Assembly (NCBI GenBank): GCA_018267285.1
Contig: JAFDYU010000007.1
Coordinates: 124,206 to 188,205, forward strand
Direction: 5' to 3'
Source of the DNA: Bacteroidota bacterium
Lineage (GTDB): Bacteria; Bacteroidota; Bacteroidia; Cytophagales; Cyclobacteriaceae
DNA length: 64,000 bases
Part shown: in pieces, positions 1 to 7,576 of the stretch
Layout of the letters: each line of letters starts with the position of its first letter
How positions within the stretch are numbered: position 1 is the stretch's first letter
Notes under the pieces: generated by a model
What the model was told of the DNA's origin: nothing
Databases searched by the model: none
Seen by the model: only the letters and a program-made list of their open reading frames with translations
Translations under genes and position numbers: made by a program

Positions 1-148
1 TCTCGTTTTATTCCCTGAAGTACTTCTTGTAAAATTGGAGGGCAGATATAACCACGGATAACTCTTTCAAGGTTTGTATCAAGTACTTGGGTACTTGCAT
101 TCTTTACTCCACGAAAATAATCAATCCAAATCGATGAATCGAATAACA
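1..148 (-). CDS. vapC: VapC-type PIN-domain ribonuclease toxin (partial, cut by window edge)
   Basis: Only the N-terminal 49 residues are inside the window. Reading from an ATG at 148 they begin MLFDSSIWIDYFRG, the usual opening of VapC PIN nucleases: the first acidic metal ligand (D4) sits in the first beta strand, and SxWIxxFR follows. An ILQEVLQGI segment carries the second acidic ligand seen in the family. VapC toxins are Mg-dependent RNases, mostly acting on tRNA or rRNA, and are neutralised by VapB. The ATG directly follows the stop of the VapB gene, so the two are co-transcribed. The C-terminal acidic residues cannot be checked because the gene leaves the window. Confidence 0.85.
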
Positions 149-355
149 TTAGATTAGACCTTCGCGCATTTTCATCAGGTCGCCCTCCCAAGCTATTTTT
201 CCTCGTAGTGACCTTAATTTTTGAAATTTAAGATAGGTGACATATTGTTCAAGTGCTTTTTCAACGGCTTCACGTTTACTCTTTGCTTCTCCCATTTTAA
301 TAATTTCTTTTATCAGATCATCGCGCAAGACGATATTCGTTCGGGTGGTTTTCAT
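149..355 (-). CDS. vapB: VapB-family antitoxin (PF09957-type)
   Basis: 68 residues from the ATG at 355. An upstream in-frame ATG at 382 is less likely because the family begins with the KTTRTNIVLRDDL segment. The pattern RTNIVL, then KSKREAVEKALEQYV, then RGKIAWEGDL near the C terminus is characteristic of the VapB antitoxin family: an N-terminal DNA-binding region and a C-terminal toxin-binding tail containing a WEGDL motif. It should bind and inactivate the adjacent VapC and repress its own promoter. The stop lies immediately before the vapC ATG. Only 29 bp separate it from the upstream helicase stop, and a TACATTTG -7 box lies in that gap. Confidence 0.88.
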   Translation of the reverse strand: MKTTRTNIVLRDDLIKEIIKMGEAKSKREAVEKALEQYVTYLKFQKLRSLRGKIAWEGDLMKMREGLI

Positions 356-360
356 ACACA

Positions 361-368
361 CAAATGTA
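361..368 (-). promoter_or_regulatory. Candidate -7 box of the vapBC promoter
   Basis: On the minus strand this reads TACATTTG, an exact match to the Bacteroidota -7 consensus TAnnTTTG. It falls in the 29-bp gap between the helicase stop and vapB. No TTG at the expected -33 spacing is visible. A start point about 5 nt downstream would coincide with the vapB ATG, so the transcript could be leaderless. Confidence 0.35.
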
Positions 369-384
369 GTAAAATTATACACAT

Positions 385-1626
385 CTATTTTTTCCGTTCA
401 TGAAAAGCACCTTTGTATTCGGGGTCTTCTTTTCGCTTTTGCCGGTCAATTTCGCGGGCCATTTCCTGGGCTTCCTCAAAAGAAGTTTCTGCGGTGGCGA
501 TGGTAGCGGGCATTTTTCGCACCGGTATTTTTTCGCGAATGAGTTTTTCAATTTTTTCGATATGATACAACTCGGCCTTTGTGGCGAAGGTGATGGCCGT
601 ACCTTCCTGAAAAGCCCGGCCTGTTCTGCCGATGCGGTGCACATAGTCTTCGTACAAAATCGGAACATCAAAGTTGATGACGTGCGAAACTCGTTCCACA
701 TCAATGCCGCGGGCAGCAACATCGGTGGCAACCAGAATACGCAACTGACCTTGCTTAAATTCATTCATCGCATTGATGCGGCTGTTCTGCCCTTTATTGG
801 AGTGGATCACCCGTGCAGGGCCAATTTTTTTCCGTTCCAAAAATTTAAAAATATTGTCGGCATTTTGTTTGGTGCGCGCAAAAACGATTACTCGATTAAA
901 TTTTTCTTCATCGTTCAACAGCTGCTCGAGAAAATTTATTTTCGTTCGAAGGTTGGGAATGTGATAGACCTCTTGCTCCACGTGCTTGGCTGCGGTTGCT
1001 TGGGGCGTGATTTCAATTTTTAAAGGGAAAGCCAAAAATTCTTGCGAAAGCCTCTCCACCTTTTCTGGGAAAGTTGCCGAGAACAACAGGCTTTGCCGCT
1101 TGGGTGGGAGCACTTCAAAAATTTTCCGCAGTTGCGGCATAAAGCCCATGTCCATCATGCGATCGGCTTCGTCAATAACGAGCGTCTTAATTTCTTTAGC
1201 AGGCAGTTCCCCCCGCAAGTATATTTCCATGAACCGGCCCGGTGTGGAAATAACGATGTCGATTCCTTTTTTTATTTCTTCAATTTGAGTTTTGGGTCCC
1301 ACACCCCCATACAATACAACCATTCGGATATCGGTGTACTTAGAGAGTTTTAGAGCGTGCGAATGAATTTGCACGGCAAGCTCTTTAGTAGGCACCAGAA
1401 CCAATGCGCGCGGGTGTTGACTTTGCGCAAACTTTACCTTCATTAAAAGAGGTAAAATGTAAGCGGCCGTTTTACCTGTGCCTGTCTGCGCAATGCCAAT
1501 CACCTGCTGGCCTCCTAAAATCAATGGAATACTCTTTTGTTGAATTTCGGTGGGCAACGAAAATCCGGCCTCTTCAATGGCTTGAAAAAGTTGTTTATTC
1601 AATTTGAAATTCTCCCAGGCAGACAT
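385..1626 (-). CDS. rhlE: DEAD-box ATP-dependent RNA helicase (RhlE-like)
   Basis: 413 residues with the full set of DEAD-box motifs in order: Q motif around residues 21-30 (FSLPTEIQQ), Walker A AQTGTGKT at 46-53, PTKELA at 79-84, STPGR at 127-131, DEAD at 152-155, SAT at 183-185, and HRIGRTGR at 330-337. It unwinds short RNA duplexes with ATP and in bacteria usually assists ribosome assembly, RNA decay or cold adaptation. The short basic C-terminal tail (EFHERKK-type) fits the compact RhlE group. It starts 10 bp after the stop of the upstream CPBP protein, so the two are probably one transcript. Which DEAD-box paralogue it is cannot be settled from sequence alone. Confidence 0.93.
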   Translation of the reverse strand: MSAWENFKLNKQLFQAIEEAGFSLPTEIQQKSIPLILGGQQVIGIAQTGTGKTAAYILPLLMKVKFAQSQHPRALVLVPTKELAVQIHSHALKLSKYTDIRMVVLYGGVGPKTQIEEIKKGIDIVISTPGRFMEIYLRGELPAKEIKTLVIDEADRMMDMGFMPQLRKIFEVLPPKRQSLLFSATFPEKVERLSQEFLAFPLKIEITPQATAAKHVEQEVYHIPNLRTKINFLEQLLNDEEKFNRVIVFARTKQNADNIFKFLERKKIGPARVIHSNKGQNSRINAMNEFKQGQLRILVATDVAARGIDVERVSHVINFDVPILYEDYVHRIGRTGRAFQEGTAITFATKAELYHIEKIEKLIREKIPVRKMPATIATAETSFEEAQEMAREIDRQKRKEDPEYKGAFHERKK

Positions 1627-1636
1627 CAGATTGCAT

Positions 1637-2359
1637 TCAATTAAAATAACCGCGGTGCCACAAACTCAACCAATTCATACTTAAAGCCACTGCCGAGTGG
1701 ATCAGCGAGCCCATCCAAATGGATTGAGTTTTGTAACTCATCAGCCCCAAAAATACGCCCGCAAAAATGGATCCGATACATTCGGGCAAAGGTTTTGCAA
1801 AGTGAATCATGCAGTAGGGCACAGTCATCACAAAAACCGAGTAAAAACCTAAATTCTTTTTCAGCCCGAGTACCATAAACCCACGAAAGAAAAACTCAAG
1901 TGCAAAAAAAGTCAAGACGTAAAGAAGTTCGCCAATGAGGTAGAACGGAACAAATTCTTCAATGGGTGGAACAAAAAACGGATACGTAACTTGAAATTCG
2001 TACGTATATGCAGCGAGGAATAGAAACGGAAAGAGTATTGCAAACGTCAACGCATAGATTTTGTAGTAGCCAAATACTTGCGAAGTTTTCAATCCATAAT
2101 CACGTAGTGGTTCGTTCAAAAAAAATTTAATCACAACAACCGGAACGATGGCAAAAAAGAAGATGGTGACGGAAGCCCAATACACAAAACTGTAAAACTG
2201 AAAGTGCGTTCCCTGAATTTGCTGAACCAAAAAAGAAAAATTATTGATGTTACCCAGAAACTGAATACCCACCAGACAAACCGTAGTGGTCAACAATACC
2301 ACGATCGGTTTCTTATCGAGTTGTTTTAACTCTTGCCCGGTAAAAGGAAAAAGGCTCAT
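1637..2359 (-). CDS. CPBP-family intramembrane protease-like protein (lacks first motif-1 glutamate)
   Basis: 240 residues with about six to eight hydrophobic segments. The CPBP (Rce1/ABI) signature is recognisable: motif 1 FFALEFFFRGF at about 151-161, motif 2 with H186 (YCMIHF), and motif 3 with H221 and N229 (HSAVALSMNW). The canonical motif 1 is EExxxR. Here the first position is L154 and only E155 remains, so the residue usually regarded as the catalytic glutamate is missing. The protein may be a non-catalytic membrane member or may use E155. It is the first gene of a probable two-gene unit with the helicase. Confidence 0.8.
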   Translation of the reverse strand: MSLFPFTGQELKQLDKKPIVVLLTTTVCLVGIQFLGNINNFSFLVQQIQGTHFQFYSFVYWASVTIFFFAIVPVVVIKFFLNEPLRDYGLKTSQVFGYYKIYALTFAILFPFLFLAAYTYEFQVTYPFFVPPIEEFVPFYLIGELLYVLTFFALEFFFRGFMVLGLKKNLGFYSVFVMTVPYCMIHFAKPLPECIGSIFAGVFLGLMSYKTQSIWMGSLIHSAVALSMNWLSLWHRGYFN

Positions 2360-2362
2360 TTA

Positions 2363-2390
2363 CAAAAATAAAGAATTGAATTTTATGCAA
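2363..2390 (-). promoter_or_regulatory. Bacteroidota-type promoter upstream of the CPBP/helicase unit
   Basis: On the minus strand a TTG (2390-2388) is followed after 17 nt by TATTTTTG (2370-2363), matching TTG-N17-23-TAnnTTTG. The -7 box ends only 4 nt before the annotated CPBP ATG (2359). Either transcription is leaderless or translation starts a little further downstream. Confidence 0.45.
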
Positions 2391-2404
2391 TTAGCCTATT
2401 GGTA

Positions 2405-3277
2405 TTATGCCACATCTTTTCCGGATGCCCACTTCAGCATTTCAAACCAATCTTGCCGATCTATGTTTATACCTATCGATTTTGACGCCTCTATAATTCG
2501 ATCGGGCTGTGTGGTGCCCACAATAGGAAAAATTGCTGCTGGATGCCGAAGCAACCACGCAAGCGCCAACTGGCTGTACGAAGCCTCGTATTTAGTGGCC
2601 ACACTAAAAACCTCACGTTCGCCTGCCATCAACTTTCCGCCCGCCAACGGAGACCACGCCATGGGTGATACCCCCAACTCGAGCATCAGGTCAAGATCAC
2701 CGTTAAATAAAGGGTCAATCTTCGACAACGAAATTTCAATCTGATTGGTAACCAGCGGAAACGGCAAATGTTTCTGCAGCATTTGAAATTGACTTGGGGT
2801 AAAATTGGAAACTCCAAAATGCAACACCTTACCCTGATTTTTTAATTGCGAAAAAGCTTGGGCTACCTCGTGTGGATCCAACAACGGATCGGGTCGATGA
2901 ATGAGCAGCAAATCGAGCCTGTCGGTACGCAGCATTTTCAGAGAATTTTCTGCCGACCACACAATATTCTGCAGAGACGTGTCGTAATGCTTTACGCGTG
3001 AGAGCGGCCTTTTTTGGGAAGGGAATTTAATGCCACACTTGGTAATCAGCTCCATTTTATCGCGAAGCGAAGAATTGTTGGCAAGCACATGCCCAAAGGT
3101 TTCTTCGTTGCTGTGATCGCCATAAATATCTGCGTGGTCGAAGCTGGTGATGCCCTGATCTATCGAAACGTGAGCCAGCCGATCTACGGTAGCCGGTGAA
3201 ACAGTATGCCACCGCCAGGCCCCGGCAATTATTCGAGATAAGGTCGGTCCTTGTTCGTGAAGTTTCTTTCGCTGCAT
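2405..3277 (-). CDS. Aldo/keto reductase family oxidoreductase
   Basis: 290 residues forming the (beta/alpha)8 aldo/keto reductase fold. The catalytic tetrad is visible: D47 and Y52 in SFDHADIYG, K80 in LITKCGIKF, and H127 in LLLIHRPDPL. The C-terminal NADPH-binding part shows FPIVGTTQPDRI. The segment WSPLAGGKLM and overall length resemble the YdhF-like group, which reduces carbonyl compounds with NADPH. The substrate cannot be predicted. It stands upstream of, and in the same orientation as, the CPBP gene with a 45-bp gap that contains a separate promoter. Confidence 0.9.
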   Translation of the reverse strand: MQRKKLHEQGPTLSRIIAGAWRWHTVSPATVDRLAHVSIDQGITSFDHADIYGDHSNEETFGHVLANNSSLRDKMELITKCGIKFPSQKRPLSRVKHYDTSLQNIVWSAENSLKMLRTDRLDLLLIHRPDPLLDPHEVAQAFSQLKNQGKVLHFGVSNFTPSQFQMLQKHLPFPLVTNQIEISLSKIDPLFNGDLDLMLELGVSPMAWSPLAGGKLMAGEREVFSVATKYEASYSQLALAWLLRHPAAIFPIVGTTQPDRIIEASKSIGINIDRQDWFEMLKWASGKDVA

Positions 3278-3393
3278 GTGTTACTTGGCTTAATTAAGTA
3301 GTTCGAAAGTGGCAAAATAATGAAAGTAAATAAAATCTATTCAGGTGGGGGATTACCGGATTAACTAATCACCGAATTGACTAATTTTACCAC

Positions 3394-3864
3394 ATGACGG
3401 AATGGATTACAGTAGTGTCGTTGATTTTCTTTGGGCTTGCCCTCATTGTGGTTGAAATTGTATTTGTGCCCGGAACTACCCTGGTGGGGATATTTGGCTT
3501 TTTGGTTCTGATTGTAGGGGTAGGGTTGAGTTTTCGATATTTTGGAAGCGAAGCCGGATGGATAACCGTGGGCTGCACATCGGTGACGGCAGGCATCATT
3601 TTATACTATTCGTTTTCCTCAAACGTCTGGGGGAAATTTTCTTTAAAATCAAAAATCGACAGCAAAGTAAATGAAGGAGAGCTGGATGATGTGAAAGTAG
3701 GCGAAGAAGGGAAAACCATTTCCACCCTCCGGCCGGTGGGCAAAGCCGAACTGAACAATAAAATTATTGAAGTTAAAACCCAAGGCGAATATCTCGAAAG
3801 TGGTAAGCGCGTACGTGTTATCAAAATATTGTCTAATCAAATTTTTGTAGAACCCATAAACTAA
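3394..3864 (+). CDS. NfeD-like membrane protein with C-terminal OB-fold domain
   Basis: 156 residues. Two or three transmembrane helices occupy roughly residues 5-75 ([36 protein letters not shown]). They are followed by a soluble domain with the [16 protein letters not shown] motif typical of NfeD C-terminal OB domains. NfeD proteins are encoded next to flotillin/SPFH proteins and are thought to work with them in membrane-microdomain organisation. Here the stop lies 4 bp before the FloA start, so the two are one operon. This is the short NfeD type without the serine-protease ClpP-like domain. Confidence 0.88.
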   Translation: MTEWITVVSLIFFGLALIVVEIVFVPGTTLVGIFGFLVLIVGVGLSFRYFGSEAGWITVGCTSVTAGIILYYSFSSNVWGKFSLKSKIDSKVNEGELDDVKVGEEGKTISTLRPVGKAELNNKIIEVKTQGEYLESGKRVRVIKILSNQIFVEPIN

Positions 3865-3868
3865 CATT

Positions 3869-4855
3869 ATGCAAGAGATAGGTTTTATTTTCATTGTGTT
3901 CATCGCCATCATAGGCTTCTTCATGTTCATGTACTTTGTGCCGGTGGGCTTGTGGATTACAGCAATCTTTGCCGGGGTAAAAGTCACGATTGGCGAACTG
4001 ATCGGTATGCGCATTCGCAAGGTGCCACCGAGTGTAATTGTAAATTCACTGATCACTGCCACTAAAGCCGGGCTTCAGGTAACCACGCGCGAGTTGGAAA
4101 CGCATTACCTGGCAGGCGGAAATGTTCCCAACGTAATCCGGGCTTTGATCTCTGCCGACAAAGCGAATATCAACTTAAGTTTCAAACAAGCTACAGCTAT
4201 CGATCTCGCAGGCCGCGATGTTTTTGAAGCTGTGCAGATTTCGGTAAACCCGAAAGTAATTAACACGCCCAAAGTTGCGGCTGTGGCTGCCGATGGCATT
4301 CAGCTGATTGCCATTGCCCGCGTAACGGTGCGCGCCAGCATTCAACAGTTGGTGGGTGGCGCAGGCGAAGAAACCATTTTGGCCCGCGTTGGCGAAGGAA
4401 TTGTAACCTCCATTGGCTCGGCCAAATCGCACAAAGAGGTGCTGGAAAACCCCGACAAGATTTCGAAACTCGTTTTGTCGCGTGGCTTGGATGCGGGAAC
4501 CGCTTTCGAAATTCTTTCGATTGACATTGCCGATGTTGACGTTGGTGCAAACATCGGTGCGAAACTACAGACCGACCAAGCTGCTGCCGATTTGAAAGTG
4601 GCCGAAGCAAAAGCCGAAGAACGCAGGGCCATGGCCGTGGCTGTAGAACAAGAGATGAAAGCCAAAGCACAGGAAGCACGCGCAAAGGTGATCGAAGCTG
4701 AAGCAGAAATCCCTAAATCAATAGCACAAGCTTTTGTAAATGGAAACCTTGGCATTATGGACTACTACAAAATGCAAAATGTGCAGGCCGATACCGAGAT
4801 GCGCCAGTCGATTTCAGGATCCGGAAAAGGAAGCCAACCGAATCAGCCAAAATAA
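3869..4855 (+). CDS. floA: Flotillin-like protein FloA
   Basis: 328 residues. An N-terminal hydrophobic hairpin (about residues 4-42) contains [19 protein letters not shown]. An SPFH-like domain follows, and then an alanine/glutamate-rich coiled coil (residues about 225-285, [22 protein letters not shown]). The sequence [19 protein letters not shown] and the overall size are diagnostic of FloA/UPF0365. FloA assembles membrane foci and modulates fluidity and cell-wall synthesis. It is coupled to the upstream nfeD-like gene and is followed by a strong rho-independent terminator, so the pair forms a complete two-gene operon. Confidence 0.95.
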   Translation: MQEIGFIFIVFIAIIGFFMFMYFVPVGLWITAIFAGVKVTIGELIGMRIRKVPPSVIVNSLITATKAGLQVTTRELETHYLAGGNVPNVIRALISADKANINLSFKQATAIDLAGRDVFEAVQISVNPKVINTPKVAAVAADGIQLIAIARVTVRASIQQLVGGAGEETILARVGEGIVTSIGSAKSHKEVLENPDKISKLVLSRGLDAGTAFEILSIDIADVDVGANIGAKLQTDQAAADLKVAEAKAEERRAMAVAVEQEMKAKAQEARAKVIEAEAEIPKSIAQAFVNGNLGIMDYYKMQNVQADTEMRQSISGSGKGSQPNQPK

Positions 4856-4883
4856 TTCGGGGCTGATAAATGAATTGAAAAGA

Positions 4884-4908
4884 AGTCCTCAGTAGGAGGG
4901 CTTTTTTT
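4884..4908 (+). terminator. Rho-independent terminator after floA
   Basis: A 7-bp stem AGTCCTC/GAGGGCT with one G-T wobble and a 5-nt loop is followed directly by seven T residues. It lies about 30 bp after the floA stop and just before the convergent small gene. Confidence 0.85.
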
Positions 4909-4909
4909 A

Positions 4910-5152
4910 TTAACTCAATTTGATCTGATCGGAATAAAATTTCATTCGCGAATGCGAACGATCGAGTAAATCGATTTTGTCAATCATGGCCCTTTTATGA
5001 TTGACAAATACTTCAACGTATTCATTACCCAACAAATACAAATTCACTTTGTGGCGGTAATAGCGAATGGCGGTAACAAAGGTGGCGTGCTTGTAGAGTG
5101 TCTGCACTTTATCATTGAGTGATTTTTTTTTCAACTCCGCCCACGAAATCAT
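4910..5152 (-). CDS. Small conserved-looking hypothetical protein
   Basis: 80 residues from the ATG at 5152 (a further ATG at 5167 would add five residues). The sequence is basic and mixed alpha/beta (AIRYYRHKVNLYLLGNEYVEVFVNHKRAMIDKIDLLD) without a signal peptide or membrane segment, so it is predicted to be cytoplasmic. The segment VNLYLLGNEYVEVFVNHK alternates hydrophobic residues as in a beta hairpin. I do not recognise a named family. It is convergent with floA, sharing the terminator region, and lies downstream of ccmB on the same strand with a 51-bp gap. Confidence 0.6.
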   Translation of the reverse strand: MISWAELKKKSLNDKVQTLYKHATFVTAIRYYRHKVNLYLLGNEYVEVFVNHKRAMIDKIDLLDRSHSRMKFYSDQIKLS

Positions 5153-5203
5153 GAGGTGAAGGTACAAAAAATATCATCAAAGGTTAGCTCCTCACCTCGC
5201 AAT

Positions 5204-5857
5204 TCAATTCTTCCAGGCGAATGGAAAAAGCAGATACGATATTGCGCCCACCAGCACATCGATGGCTGCGAGCACCAGTAATTTATCGTAACTCACACTG
5301 GGGTCGAGCCCATCCATACAATTTTTTGTAATTCTTATTGCCATCAATAAAATTGAAATCACTACCGGGAAACTCATAACGGCCATAAGGATGTGGCTGT
5401 TATTTGCCCTGGACGAAATACCCGAAAGCAGGGTGAGCGAAGCGGCAAAACCACCGGCTGTTAGAGTAAGGGTAAAAATAAAAATCAGTTTATCTTGAAT
5501 GGGATCGTTCAAGAAAAGGGTAAATAAAAAATAAGCAGACAGCGAGAGGACAAGGCATAACAAAAAATTGTAGATGATCTTCGAAACAAGAACTGCAATT
5601 GGACTGGCTATGGAGTAGATATAAATATCAAGCCCCCTTTTTTCCCCGATAAAACTTTTTGCAACCGAGTTGATTGCGGTGAATAAAATGGTGATCCAAA
5701 AAAGGGCATTCCATACGATGGGTGTAATCAGGTTTTGGCGCAGTGCAAAGGCGAGATACACTATGAATACCATGCTGAGCAAATACAATCCGAGCCCGGC
5801 TACTACCGACTTACGCCTGAGCTCAAGCGTGAATTCTTTCAGCAATAAATGCCACAC
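5204..5857 (-). CDS. ccmB: Heme exporter protein CcmB-like ABC transporter permease
   Basis: 217 residues with six predicted transmembrane helices. The opening MWHLLLKEFTLELRRKSVV, the FxxExxxGLDIYIYS loop and the LTAGGFAASLTLLSGIS segment fit Bacteroidota CcmB. In the canonical system CcmB is the membrane subunit of the CcmAB(C) heme-handling ABC complex for cytochrome c maturation. Translation starts at a GTG (5857-5855) that overlaps the upstream Wzz-like gene's stop by one base, so it is translationally coupled to a polysaccharide gene. No ccmA or ccmC is next to it. An ABC-2-type permease of another function is the main alternative. Confidence 0.75.
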   Translation of the reverse strand: MWHLLLKEFTLELRRKSVVAGLGLYLLSMVFIVYLAFALRQNLITPIVWNALFWITILFTAINSVAKSFIGEKRGLDIYIYSIASPIAVLVSKIIYNFLLCLVLSLSAYFLFTLFLNDPIQDKLIFIFTLTLTAGGFAASLTLLSGISSRANNSHILMAVMSFPVVISILLMAIRITKNCMDGLDPSVSYDKLLVLAAIDVLVGAISYLLFPFAWKN

Positions 5858-6879
5858 TATTTATACGATGCTAAATGTTTATCGAGTTTTCTAAGGCCTA
5901 CAATGACATACCCCAGGCAGAAAGCAATCAATACGGCATACGCCATTGTTTTTGTTCTACTGTCGCTCGCGGGTTCGCTAAATTCGGTAAAACCATCGAC
6001 CAACTCAAAATCGGGTTGAATAAAGAGCTGGCGTTCTACCGACTCCAGTTGTGCATAAAGGTTCATATCCTGATTGTACACATCAATCGGGTTGGTTACG
6101 GATTTATCGCTTAAGATTACGTTGTTCGAACCTTGCCGGCTCTGCTCGGCCATCGTGCGGTAGTTCGTGTAGATTACTTTTTTCAGGCTGTCTAATTTCT
6201 GCGATTCGCGTTGTAATTTTTTCTTTCGAGCCAGTAAATTGGTTTTAGTAATTTCTATTCTTTTGCCCACATTACTTTTGTTTCGGAAAAAACTAACCAA
6301 CGCATCTTGCATAGGCTTGATGACTGTAGGCGAGAATGTACGCACGGTAATTTCAAACGCATGGCGGTTTTCGATTTCAATGCGCTGGAGCACCTGTTCT
6401 ACCACTTTTTCGTTTTTGTTGTTAACCTGGGCATTCTTTAGTTGTTCTTTAAGAACTTCAAGTTCAATTAAATCTTTTTCGGATATAAACGGTTTAGCTT
6501 CAAATTTTACAATATTGCCCGCAAGTGAATCGGAAATGGATAATACGTTGGCCAAACCTTTGGGGTCTTCTTCCAGGGCCAGGAGATTCAATTTTTCTAT
6601 GGTGTTGTCAACAATGCGCTTGTTCATATAATCAGAACTCAAGATCATTGTTGATTGGTAAAACTTCTTTTTAATAAGAGTAGAGTACAAAAAACCCATT
6701 CCTGCACCAACCACAATTAAAACTGCAAAAAGTGTCTTGTGCCGGAGGGGGACATTTCGCAGAAAGGCTATAAACCTCACCATCTCCAATCCGATGTTCA
6801 AGAAAAATTTACCGATCTTAGAAAAGAGTTGCCCCAAATCTATTTCGTCAGAAGGTGGTGTTGGTTTTGTTGTTTCCAT
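5857..6879 (-). CDS. Wzz/Wzc-N-type polysaccharide chain-length determinant
   Basis: 340 residues with the standard topology of the Wzz family. There is an N-terminal cytoplasmic stretch, a transmembrane helix at about 48-66 (KTLFAVLIVVGAGMGFLYS), a long periplasmic part with coiled coils (for example residues 205-245), and a second transmembrane helix near the C terminus (MAYAVLIAFCLGYVIVGL). It lacks a C-terminal tyrosine-kinase domain. Such proteins set the modal length of O-antigen or exopolysaccharide chains. It follows the sugar-phosphate transferase by 31 bp on the same strand and overlaps ccmB by one base. Confidence 0.85.
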   Translation of the reverse strand: METTKPTPPSDEIDLGQLFSKIGKFFLNIGLEMVRFIAFLRNVPLRHKTLFAVLIVVGAGMGFLYSTLIKKKFYQSTMILSSDYMNKRIVDNTIEKLNLLALEEDPKGLANVLSISDSLAGNIVKFEAKPFISEKDLIELEVLKEQLKNAQVNNKNEKVVEQVLQRIEIENRHAFEITVRTFSPTVIKPMQDALVSFFRNKSNVGKRIEITKTNLLARKKKLQRESQKLDSLKKVIYTNYRTMAEQSRQGSNNVILSDKSVTNPIDVYNQDMNLYAQLESVERQLFIQPDFELVDGFTEFSEPASDSRTKTMAYAVLIAFCLGYVIVGLRKLDKHLASYK

Positions 6880-6910
6880 AGTGTAGAAATTAATTGGGAT
6901 GTGCTGAGTG

Positions 6911-7576
6911 CTATATGTTTATCTCAACAGGTGGTTGCGGCAGATCGTTAAATAGCTTTAAAAAAATTTTACTGTCGGAGAACACAACAACCCAGGCTGT
7001 TACGAATATGAGTGTTAAGTACAGACCAAAAGATTTCTTTTTCAAATACCACAATTCGAGCTCTCCTTTGTAAGGCGCAATAACATTTGAATAGCACTCT
7101 TCGTAGGTGAGAGATTTATTTTTTTCTAATATCCCTTCTTCGTCTCTGAAAACAATTGAGCCGATGCCCGTAAGCCCCGGCTTGATTTTAATCAGTTCTT
7201 TTTTCACATGCTCTCGAAAAGCCTCAAAATGAGGAGGCACCTGAGGGCGCGGGCCAACAAACGACATGTCACCTATCAAAATATTAAATATCTGAGGGAA
7301 TTCATTGATCTTGGTCTTTCGCAAAAAACGACCAAACGGAAACACTCGGGGATCTCCCTTAATCGTAATTAAACCGGTTCCAGTTTTTTCACTATTCTTG
7401 GCCATTGTGGCGAATTTAAAAACTCCGAAGAGTTCTCCTCTCAGGCCTACCCGTTTTTGTCTGTAAAAAATTTCGCCATCGCCTGTTATTGCCAAAATAA
7501 TTATGACAATCAGAAAAAGTGGCGACAAAATAATAATGGTGAGTAAGGATAAAATTATATCAGCAATTCGGATCAT
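6911..7576 (-). CDS. Undecaprenyl-phosphate sugar-phosphate transferase (PglC/WcaJ C-terminal type)
   Basis: 221 residues. An N-terminal re-entrant membrane helix (residues 4-30) is followed by the soluble PF02397 core: IFYRQKRVGLRGELF at about 36-50, the FGRFLRKTKINEFPQ block, and GDMSFVGPRP. These monotopic enzymes load the first sugar phosphate on undecaprenyl phosphate. In the well-studied PglC the Asp-Glu dyad of the DELPQ motif is catalytic; here it reads N91-E92. It overlaps the upstream dehydratase by one base (shared position 7576), so it is translationally coupled. A polytopic WecA-like enzyme in the other arm is a second candidate initiator. Confidence 0.88.
   Translation of the reverse strand: MIRIADIILSLLTIIILSPLFLIVIIILAITGDGEIFYRQKRVGLRGELFGVFKFATMAKNSEKTGTGLITIKGDPRVFPFGRFLRKTKINEFPQIFNILIGDMSFVGPRPQVPPHFEAFREHVKKELIKIKPGLTGIGSIVFRDEEGILEKNKSLTYEECYSNVIAPYKGELELWYLKKKSFGLYLTLIFVTAWVVVFSDSKIFLKLFNDLPQPPVEINI

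Noticed and set aside
3350-3393. Imperfect tandem 16-bp repeat (CCGGATTAACTAATCA / CCGAATTGACTAATTT) before the NfeD gene
   Set aside because: Only two diverged units in AT-rich sequence; not distinguishable from chance.
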